Shown: in pieces, positions 1 to 7,082 of the stretch
Layout: the number at the start of each line of letters is the position of its first letter
Numbering within the stretch: the first letter of the stretch is position 1
Assembly: GCA_947448695.1 (NCBI GenBank)
Contig: CANFOL010000017.1
Location: 1 to 42,737, forward strand
Reading direction: 5' to 3'
Origin: Burkholderiaceae bacterium
GTDB lineage: Bacteria; Pseudomonadota; Gammaproteobacteria; Burkholderiales; Burkholderiaceae
DNA: 42,737 bases
Translations under genes and position numbers: made by a program
Notes under the pieces: model-generated
Database searches by the model: none
Told to the model about the DNA's origin: nothing
What the model saw: the letters and a program-made list of their open reading frames with translations, nothing else

Positions 1-741
1 GCGCAATTTCTTGAATGTGCAGAAATGATGTACGACAAGCGGATGGATATCCTGGCAATCAGTCAGATGAAAAACAAATGGCCTGTATTTAATGTAGCTA
101 AATACAGCGTGCTCAAGGCAGATAAGAGTCAGGTTCCAGATGGGGTCAAGATGGTTGATCATTCATTGATTTACCCGCAAATTGAGACCGCTGAACTTCA
201 AGCAAGTGATGTGGTGATCGCCAATAAAATTAATTCTTGGATTGCATCAACCAGCAAAAAATTGGGTTTAAAAAATCGCGTCAACTTAAATGAAAACTTT
301 ATGGATAGTTTTTTGGATATGGCGTTAGAAGAAGTAAGCCCGGATATTCTTCGCCTAAGAACTTTATATTACTTCTATAGTTTTGGAGCGCACGGTAATA
401 GTGTGATAAACCATGAGCACTTTATCTTGTCTCAAGCAAGGGAGTTGCGCGAGGGCGATTTATTGAAGGGAATGTGGCAAAACGAAGTTGCTGAGGATGT
501 TTATCAAAAAATTCAAATCCAAGAACCAGGAATGCTGTTAGTAGATTCACCGAAGCAGGTAGTGGGAAGTGTTTCGCGAGTACAGACTTGGGATATGAGT
601 AAAGATGGATTTGGATTCCAATTTAGCCCCTATGAGCTCACTGCTTATGCTGCAGGGGCGCCACAAGTGATCGTCGAGTGGGGGAGAATGCTGCCTTATC
701 TAACGGACTACGCCAAATCCCAATTGCCCCTCTTGTATTAA
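1..741 (+). CDS. DUF4163/DUF3298 domain protein, 5' end outside the window
   Basis: The reading frame is open from the first base, so the true start lies upstream; the first internal ATG is at 25. The first ~80 residues contain a YPQIE...IANKINSWI segment that fits DUF4163, and the last ~110 residues (DLLKGMWQNEVAEDVYQKI, then FSPYELTAYAAG and a final VEWGRMLPYL) fit DUF3298. These two domains occur together in PdaC and RsiV-like envelope proteins of bacteria, usually outside the cytoplasm. No signal peptide can be seen because the N-terminus is missing. The stop codon overlaps the stop of the convergent MFS gene by a few bases and no terminator lies between them. The specific role is unknown. 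The domain call comes from motif recognition only. Confidence 0.6.
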   Translation, partial: AQFLECAEMMYDKRMDILAISQMKNKWPVFNVAKYSVLKADKSQVPDGVKMVDHSLIYPQIETAELQASDVVIANKINSWIASTSKKLGLKNRVNLNENFMDSFLDMALEEVSPDILRLRTLYYFYSFGAHGNSVINHEHFILSQARELREGDLLKGMWQNEVAEDVYQKIQIQEPGMLLVDSPKQVVGSVSRVQTWDMSKDGFGFQFSPYELTAYAAGAPQVIVEWGRMLPYLTDYAKSQLPLLY

Positions 742-1958
742 GATGCCGTTTGAGCGTTGCTTACTTGAACGGGTTTTTCTTGAATGGGTAAATGAATCAA
801 AGCTGCAAAAACTGCTAGCATGATGTCGAGGTACCAAACGATGTTGTAGTTGCCAAACTGTTGGAATACTTGACCACCTAAATAGGCACCTAAAAAGCCA
901 CCGATTTGGTGAGTAAATAAAACAATCCCAAATAACGTTCCCATAAAGCTTCGACCAAACATTTTAGCGACCAAGCCTGCAGTGGGGGGAACGGTTGATA
1001 AATAGGTTAAACCCAGAGTAGCGGCAAAGAGTAACACCGTGAGTTCGGTTTTCGGTCCCAGAATAAAAAGAATGACAATGATTCCACGGGTTGCATAGAC
1101 ATAACTCAGAAGATGTTTCATTGGCATTTTTGTGGTTAGCCAACCAGCCGCTAAGCTACCTATAATATTAAACAAGCCAATAGTTGCTAATGCCCATCCT
1201 GTGAAAGTAGGGGGTAGGCCACATAAATCAATCACACCAGGCATATGCGTTGCAATAAAAGCAACGTGAAAGCCACACACAAAAAAGCCAGCATTGAGCA
1301 TTAAATAGCTGGGCGTTCTACATGCAAGAGCTATGCTTTGTTGAAGATTGAGAGGTTGGGGACTGCTTGGGTCTACTATAGGGGTAGATTTTTTACCTCG
1401 CAAGAGTAGTGATAATGGAACTGTCACTAAGCAAAAAAGTGCTAGGTAGGTAAGGCCATTTTCCCATCCTGTATGAACAATTAGCCAGCCGGCTATTGGC
1501 GCCATGATGAATTGACCAATAGAGCCTCCCGCATTAACTAAGCCAGCATACAGCCCCCCCTTGCCCGGTGGGACGAAGCGATTCACTGCGGACATGAGAA
1601 CTGAATTACCAGCAAAGCCTGCACCACCGGCAGATAAAATACCAATCGTCACGATGAGCTCAAACTGGGTTGTAGCATATGGAATGAGAAGAGTACCAGT
1701 GACACACATCGCAATACCAATCAGTAACGCTTTTTCTGTACCGAATTTATCGGAGATCGCCCCTGCAAATGGTTGAAAAGCTCCCCAAGCTAGTTGCCCA
1801 CAGGCAAAAGCAAGACTGACTGCCACCACACCAAGACCGGTGTGATTATTGATTGAACTAAAAAACATGGGGACTGATTGGCGTATGCCAAAAATCAGGG
1901 CAAAGATTGCCACCGCAGCGGCAACTTGGATCAGATAGGGTCTTTTGGTAAATAACAA
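738..1958 (-). CDS. MFS transporter, possibly partner of the adjacent Bug receptor
   Basis: A 406-residue hydrophobic protein with about 12 predicted membrane segments, typical of the major facilitator superfamily. The loop after segment 2 reads GAISDKFGTEKALLIG, the usual MFS G-x-x-x-D-(R/K)-x-G signature, and the middle loop (around residues 188-205) is polar. It resembles the monocarboxylate/oxalate-formate type MFS carriers, but the substrate cannot be read. The start is TTG, five bases after the Bug stop codon, behind a T-rich stretch. The next in-frame ATG would remove the first membrane segment, so TTG is the better choice. It is almost certainly translated from the same mRNA as the Bug gene. 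A periplasmic receptor paired with an MFS carrier instead of TctAB is unusual. Confidence 0.85.
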   Translation of the reverse strand: MLFTKRPYLIQVAAAVAIFALIFGIRQSVPMFFSSINNHTGLGVVAVSLAFACGQLAWGAFQPFAGAISDKFGTEKALLIGIAMCVTGTLLIPYATTQFELIVTIGILSAGGAGFAGNSVLMSAVNRFVPPGKGGLYAGLVNAGGSIGQFIMAPIAGWLIVHTGWENGLTYLALFCLVTVPLSLLLRGKKSTPIVDPSSPQPLNLQQSIALACRTPSYLMLNAGFFVCGFHVAFIATHMPGVIDLCGLPPTFTGWALATIGLFNIIGSLAAGWLTTKMPMKHLLSYVYATRGIIVILFILGPKTELTVLLFAATLGLTYLSTVPPTAGLVAKMFGRSFMGTLFGIVLFTHQIGGFLGAYLGGQVFQQFGNYNIVWYLDIMLAVFAALIHLPIQEKPVQVSNAQTAS

Positions 1959-1963
1959 AAAAA

Positions 1964-2926
1964 TTACTCTTCTTTAATTTTGTTTTGTACTACAAACTGA
2001 CCCCAAGTATTCATTTGCTTACGCAAGAATGGGTTAAATACCTCAGGTCCGCCGGCAATGATAGTAATTCCCTGATCATCTAATTTTTTAGCAATATCAG
2101 GTTGGTTAAGGACTGCAATAATAGCTTGGTTCATTTTTGTAATTATTTCAGGGGGAGTTTTAGCGGGAGCAATAACACCCCACCATGCTGGAGCATCAAA
2201 TCCAGGGAAGCCACTTTCAGAAATTGTTGGAATATTAGGTAAATCTTTACTTCGTTTAGGGCTTGTGACAACAAGGGGAACCATACGGCCAGAGTCGATG
2301 TGTTGTTTCATTAAATAAATTGAGCCAACCGCTAATTGAATATGACCTGCAAGAGCATCAGCCATGAGAGGACCACCACCACGGTAGGGAATATGCGTCC
2401 ATTCAAACTTTGATTTTTTAGCCAATGAAGCCATTGCCAAGTGGCCTAAACTACCGGCACCGATCGTCCCATAGTTATAGGGCGTAGCTTTTTTGGAGTC
2501 ATTGGTTAATTCTTTAAAACTGGTTATACCTGACTTATTACTTGCAGCTAAGACCATGGGAGATGTACCGATGAGAGTTATATTGGCGATATCCTTAAGA
2601 GTATCGTAAGGCATTTTATCTTTAAGAGATTGATTAACACCGTGGGTATCAAATACCACAGCAAAGGTGTAACCATCCGAATCTGAGCGAACAAGAGCAC
2701 TAGTGCCAATGACACCAGAAGCACCACCAATATTCTCAACAACAACCGATTGTTTGAGATAGCTTTGTAGGGCTGGAGCGAGGACTCTAGCAACAGCATC
2801 TACAGAGCCACCTGGAGGGAAAACAGAAATAAGACGGATGGGTTTAAGACTAGGCCAATCATCTGCTGCAATGGCTGAATTTAAACCTAAAGCGAAAAAG
2901 CAAATAATAAATAATTTTTTCATCAT
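1964..2926 (-). CDS. Bug-family (TTT receptor) periplasmic solute-binding protein
   Basis: A 320-residue protein with a Sec signal peptide (Lys-Lys then a hydrophobic core, cleavage likely after AIA at about residue 21). The mature part begins with the Bug hallmark WPSLKPIRLISVFPPGGSVD and continues with VVENIGGASGVIG and IPYRGGGPLMADALAGHIQL, all typical of the tripartite tricarboxylate receptor family (TctC/Bug) so abundant in Burkholderiales. These proteins bind small organic acids in the periplasm. No TctA or TctB gene is in the window. The start has a good ribosome site (AAAGGA, 7 bases upstream). It lies 38 bases after the DUF2878 gene and 5 bases before the MFS carrier on the same strand. 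Ligand unknown. Confidence 0.93.
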   Translation of the reverse strand: MMKKLFIICFFALGLNSAIAADDWPSLKPIRLISVFPPGGSVDAVARVLAPALQSYLKQSVVVENIGGASGVIGTSALVRSDSDGYTFAVVFDTHGVNQSLKDKMPYDTLKDIANITLIGTSPMVLAASNKSGITSFKELTNDSKKATPYNYGTIGAGSLGHLAMASLAKKSKFEWTHIPYRGGGPLMADALAGHIQLAVGSIYLMKQHIDSGRMVPLVVTSPKRSKDLPNIPTISESGFPGFDAPAWWGVIAPAKTPPEIITKMNQAIIAVLNQPDIAKKLDDQGITIIAGGPEVFNPFLRKQMNTWGQFVVQNKIKEE

Positions 2927-2964
2927 AGTTTTATCCTTTTCTGAAAAGTCTATTGAAATTACCT

Positions 2965-3483
2965 CTATTGTAGGGGAGTATTTTGTTTTTTAAGCGACTG
3001 CATAATAAGGTACATGATGACTGCAAACCCAATACTAAGAAAAACATAACCAAAAAAATCTATAGAGATAAATACACCAAATTTTTTTCCAGAAAAATAA
3101 GCTAACGGACCGGAAATCGCCCCTAATATGACTGCGAGGGGCAGACGTTTTTCTAGCCAAAAAAAAGATGCTTTTGCAGAGGCGGCAAAAGAAAGCCACA
3201 ATAAAGACATCCACCAAGGTTGTACCCATTGCAGCGGATCTGGATAGGGTGATTCAAAATCGATAAAACCAAGTAAGCCAAGGGTACTATCTAACAAAAA
3301 ACCATAAAGAAGTATTCGAAACAAAAATAAGTAAGCAGGTTTTTTGGGGGATTGTTTTGAGATGTATGAATTTAAGTAAATAAGACTAACAATGACTGGT
3401 AAAAAAGGATAGTGATGACTAATCCCCCAGGCGCATGCAAACCAAACCGCTTGAAATCCTAAAATCATCCACCAAAAGTACAT
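2965..3483 (-). CDS. DUF2878 integral membrane protein
   Basis: A 172-residue protein made almost entirely of hydrophobic segments (about five). Features matching DUF2878 are the QPWWMSLLWLSFA segment, the WLEKRLPLAVILGAISGPLAYFSGKKFG block and the FW.. C-terminal hydrophobic helix. The start codon overlaps the stop codon of the upstream DUF3833 gene by one base (TAATG arrangement), so the two are translationally coupled. In other proteobacteria these two families lie in a light/singlet-oxygen linked cluster with a FAD-dependent oxidoreductase, DUF1365 and a cyclopropane-fatty-acid-synthase-like enzyme. None of those partners is beside them here. Biochemical role unknown; membrane location is clear. 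Confidence 0.8.
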   Translation of the reverse strand: MYFWWMILGFQAVWFACAWGISHHYPFLPVIVSLIYLNSYISKQSPKKPAYLFLFRILLYGFLLDSTLGLLGFIDFESPYPDPLQWVQPWWMSLLWLSFAASAKASFFWLEKRLPLAVILGAISGPLAYFSGKKFGVFISIDFFGYVFLSIGFAVIMYLIMQSLKKQNTPLQ

Positions 3484-4043
3484 TATTCTTCTTTCGTAAA
3501 AGACAGTGTTACTTCACCAAGATAAATACCAAACTTTGTCATTTCGGCTCGATTTAACATTACTTTGTTGTTTACTAAATACATCCAATCATTAAATTGC
3601 ACTTCTATGTTTTTCCCATCGACCGGTAGAAGTAAAGTGTAGCGCCAATTTAGAGCATTTCCTGAAGCAGTTCCAATTGCTTTACCTACCACATCGTCTG
3701 CAGTGCCCTCATAGACATTGGGGGAGATTTCTTTGATTGTCCAAATTCTTTTTTGAGTTGTCCCGTCGGAGTACGAAAAAGATTCATCTAAAGTTCCAGC
3801 ATTGACACCATCAACCATTTTCCAAGTCGAAATCATATTCACCGTAAAGCGCTTGACCACTTTACCACTTCGGTCTGTAAAGATGCCATAAGCTTGAGTT
3901 TTGCCATTGAAGTATTCGGATAGCTTTAATACAGGTGTTTCTTTTGCATAATCTTCAACTTTTGTACTCGAGCAAGAGCTGAGAAAAAAAGCGACTACAA
4001 GCGTTAAAAAGCAATTGAGATAGTTCGTGCGGTAACGTGACAT
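3483..4043 (-). CDS. DUF3833 lipoprotein
   Basis: A 186-residue protein with a lipoprotein signal peptide: a hydrophobic stretch ending in the lipobox LSSC (Cys near residue 24). The mature domain matches DUF3833: LKLSEYFNGKTQAYGIFTDR, then a TVNM.STWKMVDGV segment, DESFSYSDGTTQKRIW and WMYLVNNKVMLNRAEMTKFG. It should be anchored to a membrane on the periplasmic side. A ribosome site (AAGGGA) lies 6 bases before the ATG. It is the first gene of a leftward run that continues through DUF2878, Bug and MFS. The fold is lipocalin-like by my reading of the family (beta-rich), but no substrate is established. Confidence 0.82.
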   Translation of the reverse strand: MSRYRTNYLNCFLTLVVAFFLSSCSSTKVEDYAKETPVLKLSEYFNGKTQAYGIFTDRSGKVVKRFTVNMISTWKMVDGVNAGTLDESFSYSDGTTQKRIWTIKEISPNVYEGTADDVVGKAIGTASGNALNWRYTLLLPVDGKNIEVQFNDWMYLVNNKVMLNRAEMTKFGIYLGEVTLSFTKEE

Positions 4044-4153
4044 AGCATTCCCTTTTAGTGAGTTATTCCATTATGGCAAATGATTTAAGTTTGTGCGAAA
4101 AGTTGTTGATGCTTGATTCCAATAAACAATGATGAGAGTATGGGTTTGATTCT

Positions 4154-4180
4154 TTGAAACAATATGATTGTTTATAAAAT
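4154..4180 (+). promoter_or_regulatory. Possible promoter of the HigA-like gene
   Basis: TTGAAA at 4154-4159 and TAAAAT at 4175-4180 are separated by 15 bases, slightly short of optimal. The -10-like hexamer ends 8 bases before the ATG at 4188, which would give a leaderless or nearly leaderless transcript. No Shine-Dalgarno sequence precedes either candidate start. Confidence 0.35.
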
Positions 4181-4187
4181 ACTCATT

Positions 4188-4466
4188 ATGAAAATATCAA
4201 AATCTCTATTCTCTGCAGAATTACATCCCGGCGAATTTATTCGTGAAGAATTCCTTCAAGCGGGTGGTCAAAGTATCTTTCAATTTGCTATGGCAATGGA
4301 AATTTCAGAAAAAATGGCATGTGAAATCATTGTTGGGCAACAGTCAATTACCCCTTTAATTGCTGAGCGGTTAGCTAGGGTGTATGGAATCAACAGCCAG
4401 TACTGGTTAGATATGCAAGTTACCTATGATACAAAAAAGAAGTTAGAGGGCTTGCACAGCAATTAG
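4188..4466 (+). CDS. HigA-family antitoxin-like XRE regulator, no toxin partner
   Basis: A 92-residue protein (100 residues if the upstream ATG at 4164 were used). The body matches the HigA/VapI family: HPGEFIREEFL near the start, a Cro/C1-type helix-turn-helix at about residues 25-60 (ISEKMACEIIVGQQSITPLIAERLA), then the family's ending YGINSQYWLDMQ..YD. The start at 4188 is preferred because MKISKSLFSAELHPGE fits the family N-terminus, and because a -10-like hexamer sits 8 bases before it. HigA normally pairs with a HigB (RelE-fold) toxin encoded just upstream. The 120 bases upstream hold no such gene. The 3' end overlaps the convergent trhP gene by 24 bases. It may be a solitary regulator or the remnant of a lost toxin-antitoxin pair. 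Confidence 0.85.
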   Translation: MKISKSLFSAELHPGEFIREEFLQAGGQSIFQFAMAMEISEKMACEIIVGQQSITPLIAERLARVYGINSQYWLDMQVTYDTKKKLEGLHSN

Positions 4467-5741
4467 GTCAAGGGCTGAAGTCTTATTTGCTTGAATATAT
4501 CTCGCAAGGTAGGCTACGCTGGATGAGCAAGGAATCTTGGCATAAACGATATGACCAGATCCTGGGGCTACTTGAATTGCTCTACCATCTTCACTCCAAA
4601 GCTCTTCAATAATTACATCTGTATTACCATGAGGTTCGATGATTTCAATTTTATCCCCAACGGCGAAACGGTTCTTCACATCTATTTTTACACCTTTGAT
4701 GGGATCAATTTCTAGTACGCTACCAACATACATACTTCTTCCAGAAATAGAAAATCCCTTTAGATAATTTTGGTAATCTGCATCATGGTGGCGTTGATAA
4801 AAACCGTCGGTGTAACCCCGGTTCGCAAGACCTTCTAAATGGCCTAAAAGTACTGGTTGGAATGGTTTTCCAGCAACAGCATCATCAATTGCGGTTCGGT
4901 AGGATTGGCAAGTTCTAGCAACATAGTAGGGAGACTTTGTTCGCCCTTCAATTTTGAATGAGTCGATGCCCATCTCCGTTAATCGCTCGATGTGTTCAAT
5001 CGCCCGTAAATCTTTTGAATTCAAAATATAAGTTCCGTGCATATCTTCCTCGATAGGCATTAAGGCATCTGTTTTGCCACCTTCTTCGAGAAGATAAATA
5101 TCTCCAGTAGCGTCCTCTGATCCAGGATAGATTTTGTAGTCCCAGCGACAAGAGTTAGTACAAGCACCTTGATTTGGGTCGCGGTGACTGAAATAACCAG
5201 ATAATAGGCAACGTCCAGAATAGGCTATACATAATGCACCGTGAACAAATACTTCGAGTTCCATTTCTGGGCAGTCTTGGCGAACAGCTGCGATTTCATC
5301 GAGAGATAATTCACGAGAAAGAATAATTCTCGTGATACCTACTTTTTGCCAAAATCGCGCAGCTGCGCCATTCACTGTATTGGCTTGAACCGAAAGATGG
5401 ATGGGCATATCAGGCCATTGCTCGCGAACCATCATGATTAAACCAGGGTCAGACATAATTAAGGCGTCGGGTTGAAGCGCAATGACCGGAGTCATGTCTT
5501 GCACAAACGTTCTTGTCTTACCACCATGCGGCAATATATTGGAGACTAGGTAAAACTTTTTACCAAGTGCATGGGCGTGGTTAATTCCGCCGGCTAGAAC
5601 CTCTAAATCACCAAAGTCATTATTTCGAACACGTAATGAATACCGAGGTTGACCTGCATAGATGGCATCAGCACCAAAATTAAAAGCAGTATCAAGCATT
5701 ACTCGGCTACCGGCTGGGGCAAGAAGTTCAGGTTTTTTCAT
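4443..5741 (-). CDS. trhP: TrhP/YegQ, prephenate-dependent tRNA U34 hydroxylation protein (peptidase U32 family)
   Basis: A 432-residue U32-family protein, close to the length of E. coli YegQ. It begins KPELLAPAGSRVMLDTAFNFGADAIYAG, the U32 opening, and has the family block EVFVHGALCIAYSGRCLLSGY. Cysteines at 171, 178, 194 and 198 are spaced as in the Fe-S-binding U32 proteins. In E. coli YegQ (renamed TrhP) forms 5-hydroxyuridine at tRNA position 34 using prephenate, as the first step to cmo5U/mcmo5U. Family membership is secure; the choice of TrhP over the related RlhA (a longer protein) rests on length and domain layout. No ribosome site is visible, and TAAAAT ends exactly 7 bases before the ATG. 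A Rieske ferredoxin gene lies 45 bases upstream on the same strand. Confidence 0.88.
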   Translation of the reverse strand: MKKPELLAPAGSRVMLDTAFNFGADAIYAGQPRYSLRVRNNDFGDLEVLAGGINHAHALGKKFYLVSNILPHGGKTRTFVQDMTPVIALQPDALIMSDPGLIMMVREQWPDMPIHLSVQANTVNGAAARFWQKVGITRIILSRELSLDEIAAVRQDCPEMELEVFVHGALCIAYSGRCLLSGYFSHRDPNQGACTNSCRWDYKIYPGSEDATGDIYLLEEGGKTDALMPIEEDMHGTYILNSKDLRAIEHIERLTEMGIDSFKIEGRTKSPYYVARTCQSYRTAIDDAVAGKPFQPVLLGHLEGLANRGYTDGFYQRHHDADYQNYLKGFSISGRSMYVGSVLEIDPIKGVKIDVKNRFAVGDKIEIIEPHGNTDVIIEELWSEDGRAIQVAPGSGHIVYAKIPCSSSVAYLARYIQANKTSALDLIAVQAL

Positions 5742-5747
5742 GAGGTT

Positions 5748-5753
5748 ATTTTA
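5748..5753 (-). promoter_or_regulatory. -10-like hexamer at leaderless spacing, trhP
   Basis: On the minus strand TAAAAT is followed by six bases and then the trhP ATG, so initiation seven bases downstream would begin at the A of the start codon. No convincing -35 box and no Shine-Dalgarno sequence can be seen. Confidence 0.35.
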
Positions 5754-5786
5754 AAAGGGATTGCCTAGAAAAGCGAGTATTGGTTT

Positions 5787-6104
5787 TTATACACTTAAAT
5801 CAACAAAAACTCGCCCATCTGATACTTTAATAGGGTATGTTTTTAAGGCTTTATCTGCCGGCTCACAGGTAACGCGTCCATCTCGAACATCAAACCGACC
5901 TTGATGAAAAGGACATTCGATTTCATGACCTTCTAGAAATCCATCAGATAACAGGGCATTGCCATGGGTACACACATTATCAGTGCAATAGACACTCCCA
6001 TTGACATTGTAAATAGCCAAAATTTTATTCTGAGTGTCTAAACGAGTGACTTCACCTTCGAAGGTATCGTCAATTGACATGACATCTGTCCAAACGTTAT
6101 TCAT
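5787..6104 (-). CDS. Rieske-type [2Fe-2S] ferredoxin
   Basis: A 105-residue soluble protein covering a single Rieske domain. The cluster ligands are clear: C45-T-H47 (in NVCTHGNALL) and C64-P-F-H67 (in IECPFHQGRFD), the C-x-H...C-x2-H pattern. The layout matches the small ferredoxins that carry electrons to ring-hydroxylating dioxygenases and other oxygenases. No oxygenase or ferredoxin reductase lies nearby, so its partner is unknown. The start has an AAGG ribosome site 8 bases upstream. It precedes trhP by 45 bases on the same strand, which allows cotranscription, and is divergent from yaeQ. Confidence 0.92.
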   Translation of the reverse strand: MNNVWTDVMSIDDTFEGEVTRLDTQNKILAIYNVNGSVYCTDNVCTHGNALLSDGFLEGHEIECPFHQGRFDVRDGRVTCEPADKALKTYPIKVSDGRVFVDLSV

Positions 6105-6239
6105 GTGGTGACCTTTTCCAAAAGCATTTATTTTACCTAAAAAATAGTATTTTTAAGCTTTCGAAAACAAATCATGCGCAGACGATTTCTACCTATATTG
6201 AATCATTTCAGTGCATAATGCATTCTTTTTAGGTATTTC

Positions 6240-6800
6240 ATGGCGCTGAAATCAACCATCTATAAAGCTCATCTATCGATTGCGAATATTGATCAGGGTT
6301 ATTATGCTGAGCATACTTTGACACTTGCACGGCATCCGAGTGAGACTGATGAGCGCATGATGGTGCGTTTAGTTGCTTTGGCTATGCAAGCCCATCAATT
6401 GCAATTGCTTTGTAATGGCGATGGCGTTTTGGCATTTGGTGCAGGCTTGTCTGATACGCATGAGCCTGATGTTTGGTTGAAGGATTTTACTGATCAAATT
6501 CAAATGTGGATCGAAGTAGGTCAACCTGAAGAGCGCCCTATTTTGAAAGCCTGTGGAAAAGCTACTAAAGTATTTATTTACGATTATCATCATTCAGCAG
6601 GAATTTGGTTTAAAGGTATTGAAAATAAAATTTCAAGAGTCAATAATCTCGAAATTTATCAAATTCCTTCAGTTCAATCTTTAGAGCTTGCGATGATGGC
6701 GCAGCGATCGATGCAATTACAGGCAACAATCCAAGAAAACACTTGTTTGATGAGTGATGGGCAACGAAGCGTAGAAATTATATTTGAACGTCTTTTCTAA
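6240..6800 (+). CDS. yaeQ: YaeQ family protein
   Basis: A 186-residue protein recognisable as YaeQ from MALKSTIYKAHLSIANID at the start, the LARHPSETDERMMVRLVALA block (residues ~29-48), EPDVWLKDFTDQIQMWIEVGQPEE (residues ~76-99) and a KVFIYDY strand. The family has a PD-(D/E)XK-nuclease-like fold in solved structures, and E. coli YaeQ was linked to suppression of rfaH defects; the real activity is unsettled. Length is normal. It is transcribed away from the Rieske gene and its 3' end overlaps the convergent SemiSWEET gene by 23 bases. Confidence 0.93.
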   Translation: MALKSTIYKAHLSIANIDQGYYAEHTLTLARHPSETDERMMVRLVALAMQAHQLQLLCNGDGVLAFGAGLSDTHEPDVWLKDFTDQIQMWIEVGQPEERPILKACGKATKVFIYDYHHSAGIWFKGIENKISRVNNLEIYQIPSVQSLELAMMAQRSMQLQATIQENTCLMSDGQRSVEIIFERLF

Positions 6801-7047
6801 GCGATTGTATTTTGAGATACAGAATTGAGCTAGAAGTTCCTAAAGTAATCACATTGGCAATGAGTACTGGCCAACTGTAAATCATGATTGCATAAACAAT
6901 CCATAACACCACGCCACATGTAAATAGCGAATACATCGTTAGTGAAATCCCGGATAAATCACGAGATTTCCAAGATTGGATTGTCTGAGGAATGAACGCG
7001 GCTGTGGTTAGTGCAGCAGCAATAAAACCGAGTAAATTGCTATCCAT
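6778..7047 (-). CDS. SemiSWEET (MtN3/PQ-loop) small sugar transporter
   Basis: An 89-residue protein with three membrane helices. The PQ-loop pair is P20-Q21 in AAFIPQTIQSWKSRDLSGIS, followed by SLFTCGVVLWIVYAIMI, the usual SemiSWEET helix 2. These proteins work as dimers for passive sugar flux. I place the start at the ATG at 7047: it has an AAAAAGG ribosome site five bases upstream. A TTG five codons further upstream would place that ribosome site inside the coding sequence. It lies 35 bases downstream of the acyl-CoA ligase gene on the same strand, and its 3' end overlaps yaeQ. The natural substrate is not predictable. Confidence 0.9.
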   Translation of the reverse strand: MDSNLLGFIAAALTTAAFIPQTIQSWKSRDLSGISLTMYSLFTCGVVLWIVYAIMIYSWPVLIANVITLGTSSSILYLKIQSLRKDVQI

Positions 7048-7082
7048 TTTGACCTTTTTCAAAGCAATATATGAAAGATGTA

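Noticed and set aside
1554..1560. Seven-C tract inside the MFS gene as a phase-variable site
   Set aside because: The frame is intact on both sides, the tract encodes ordinary Gly codons in a loop, and nothing else suggests switching.
4044..4187. Possible remnant of a HigB toxin upstream of the HigA-like gene
   Set aside because: The only ATG frame (4073 region) stops after about 20 codons and shows no RelE-like pattern.
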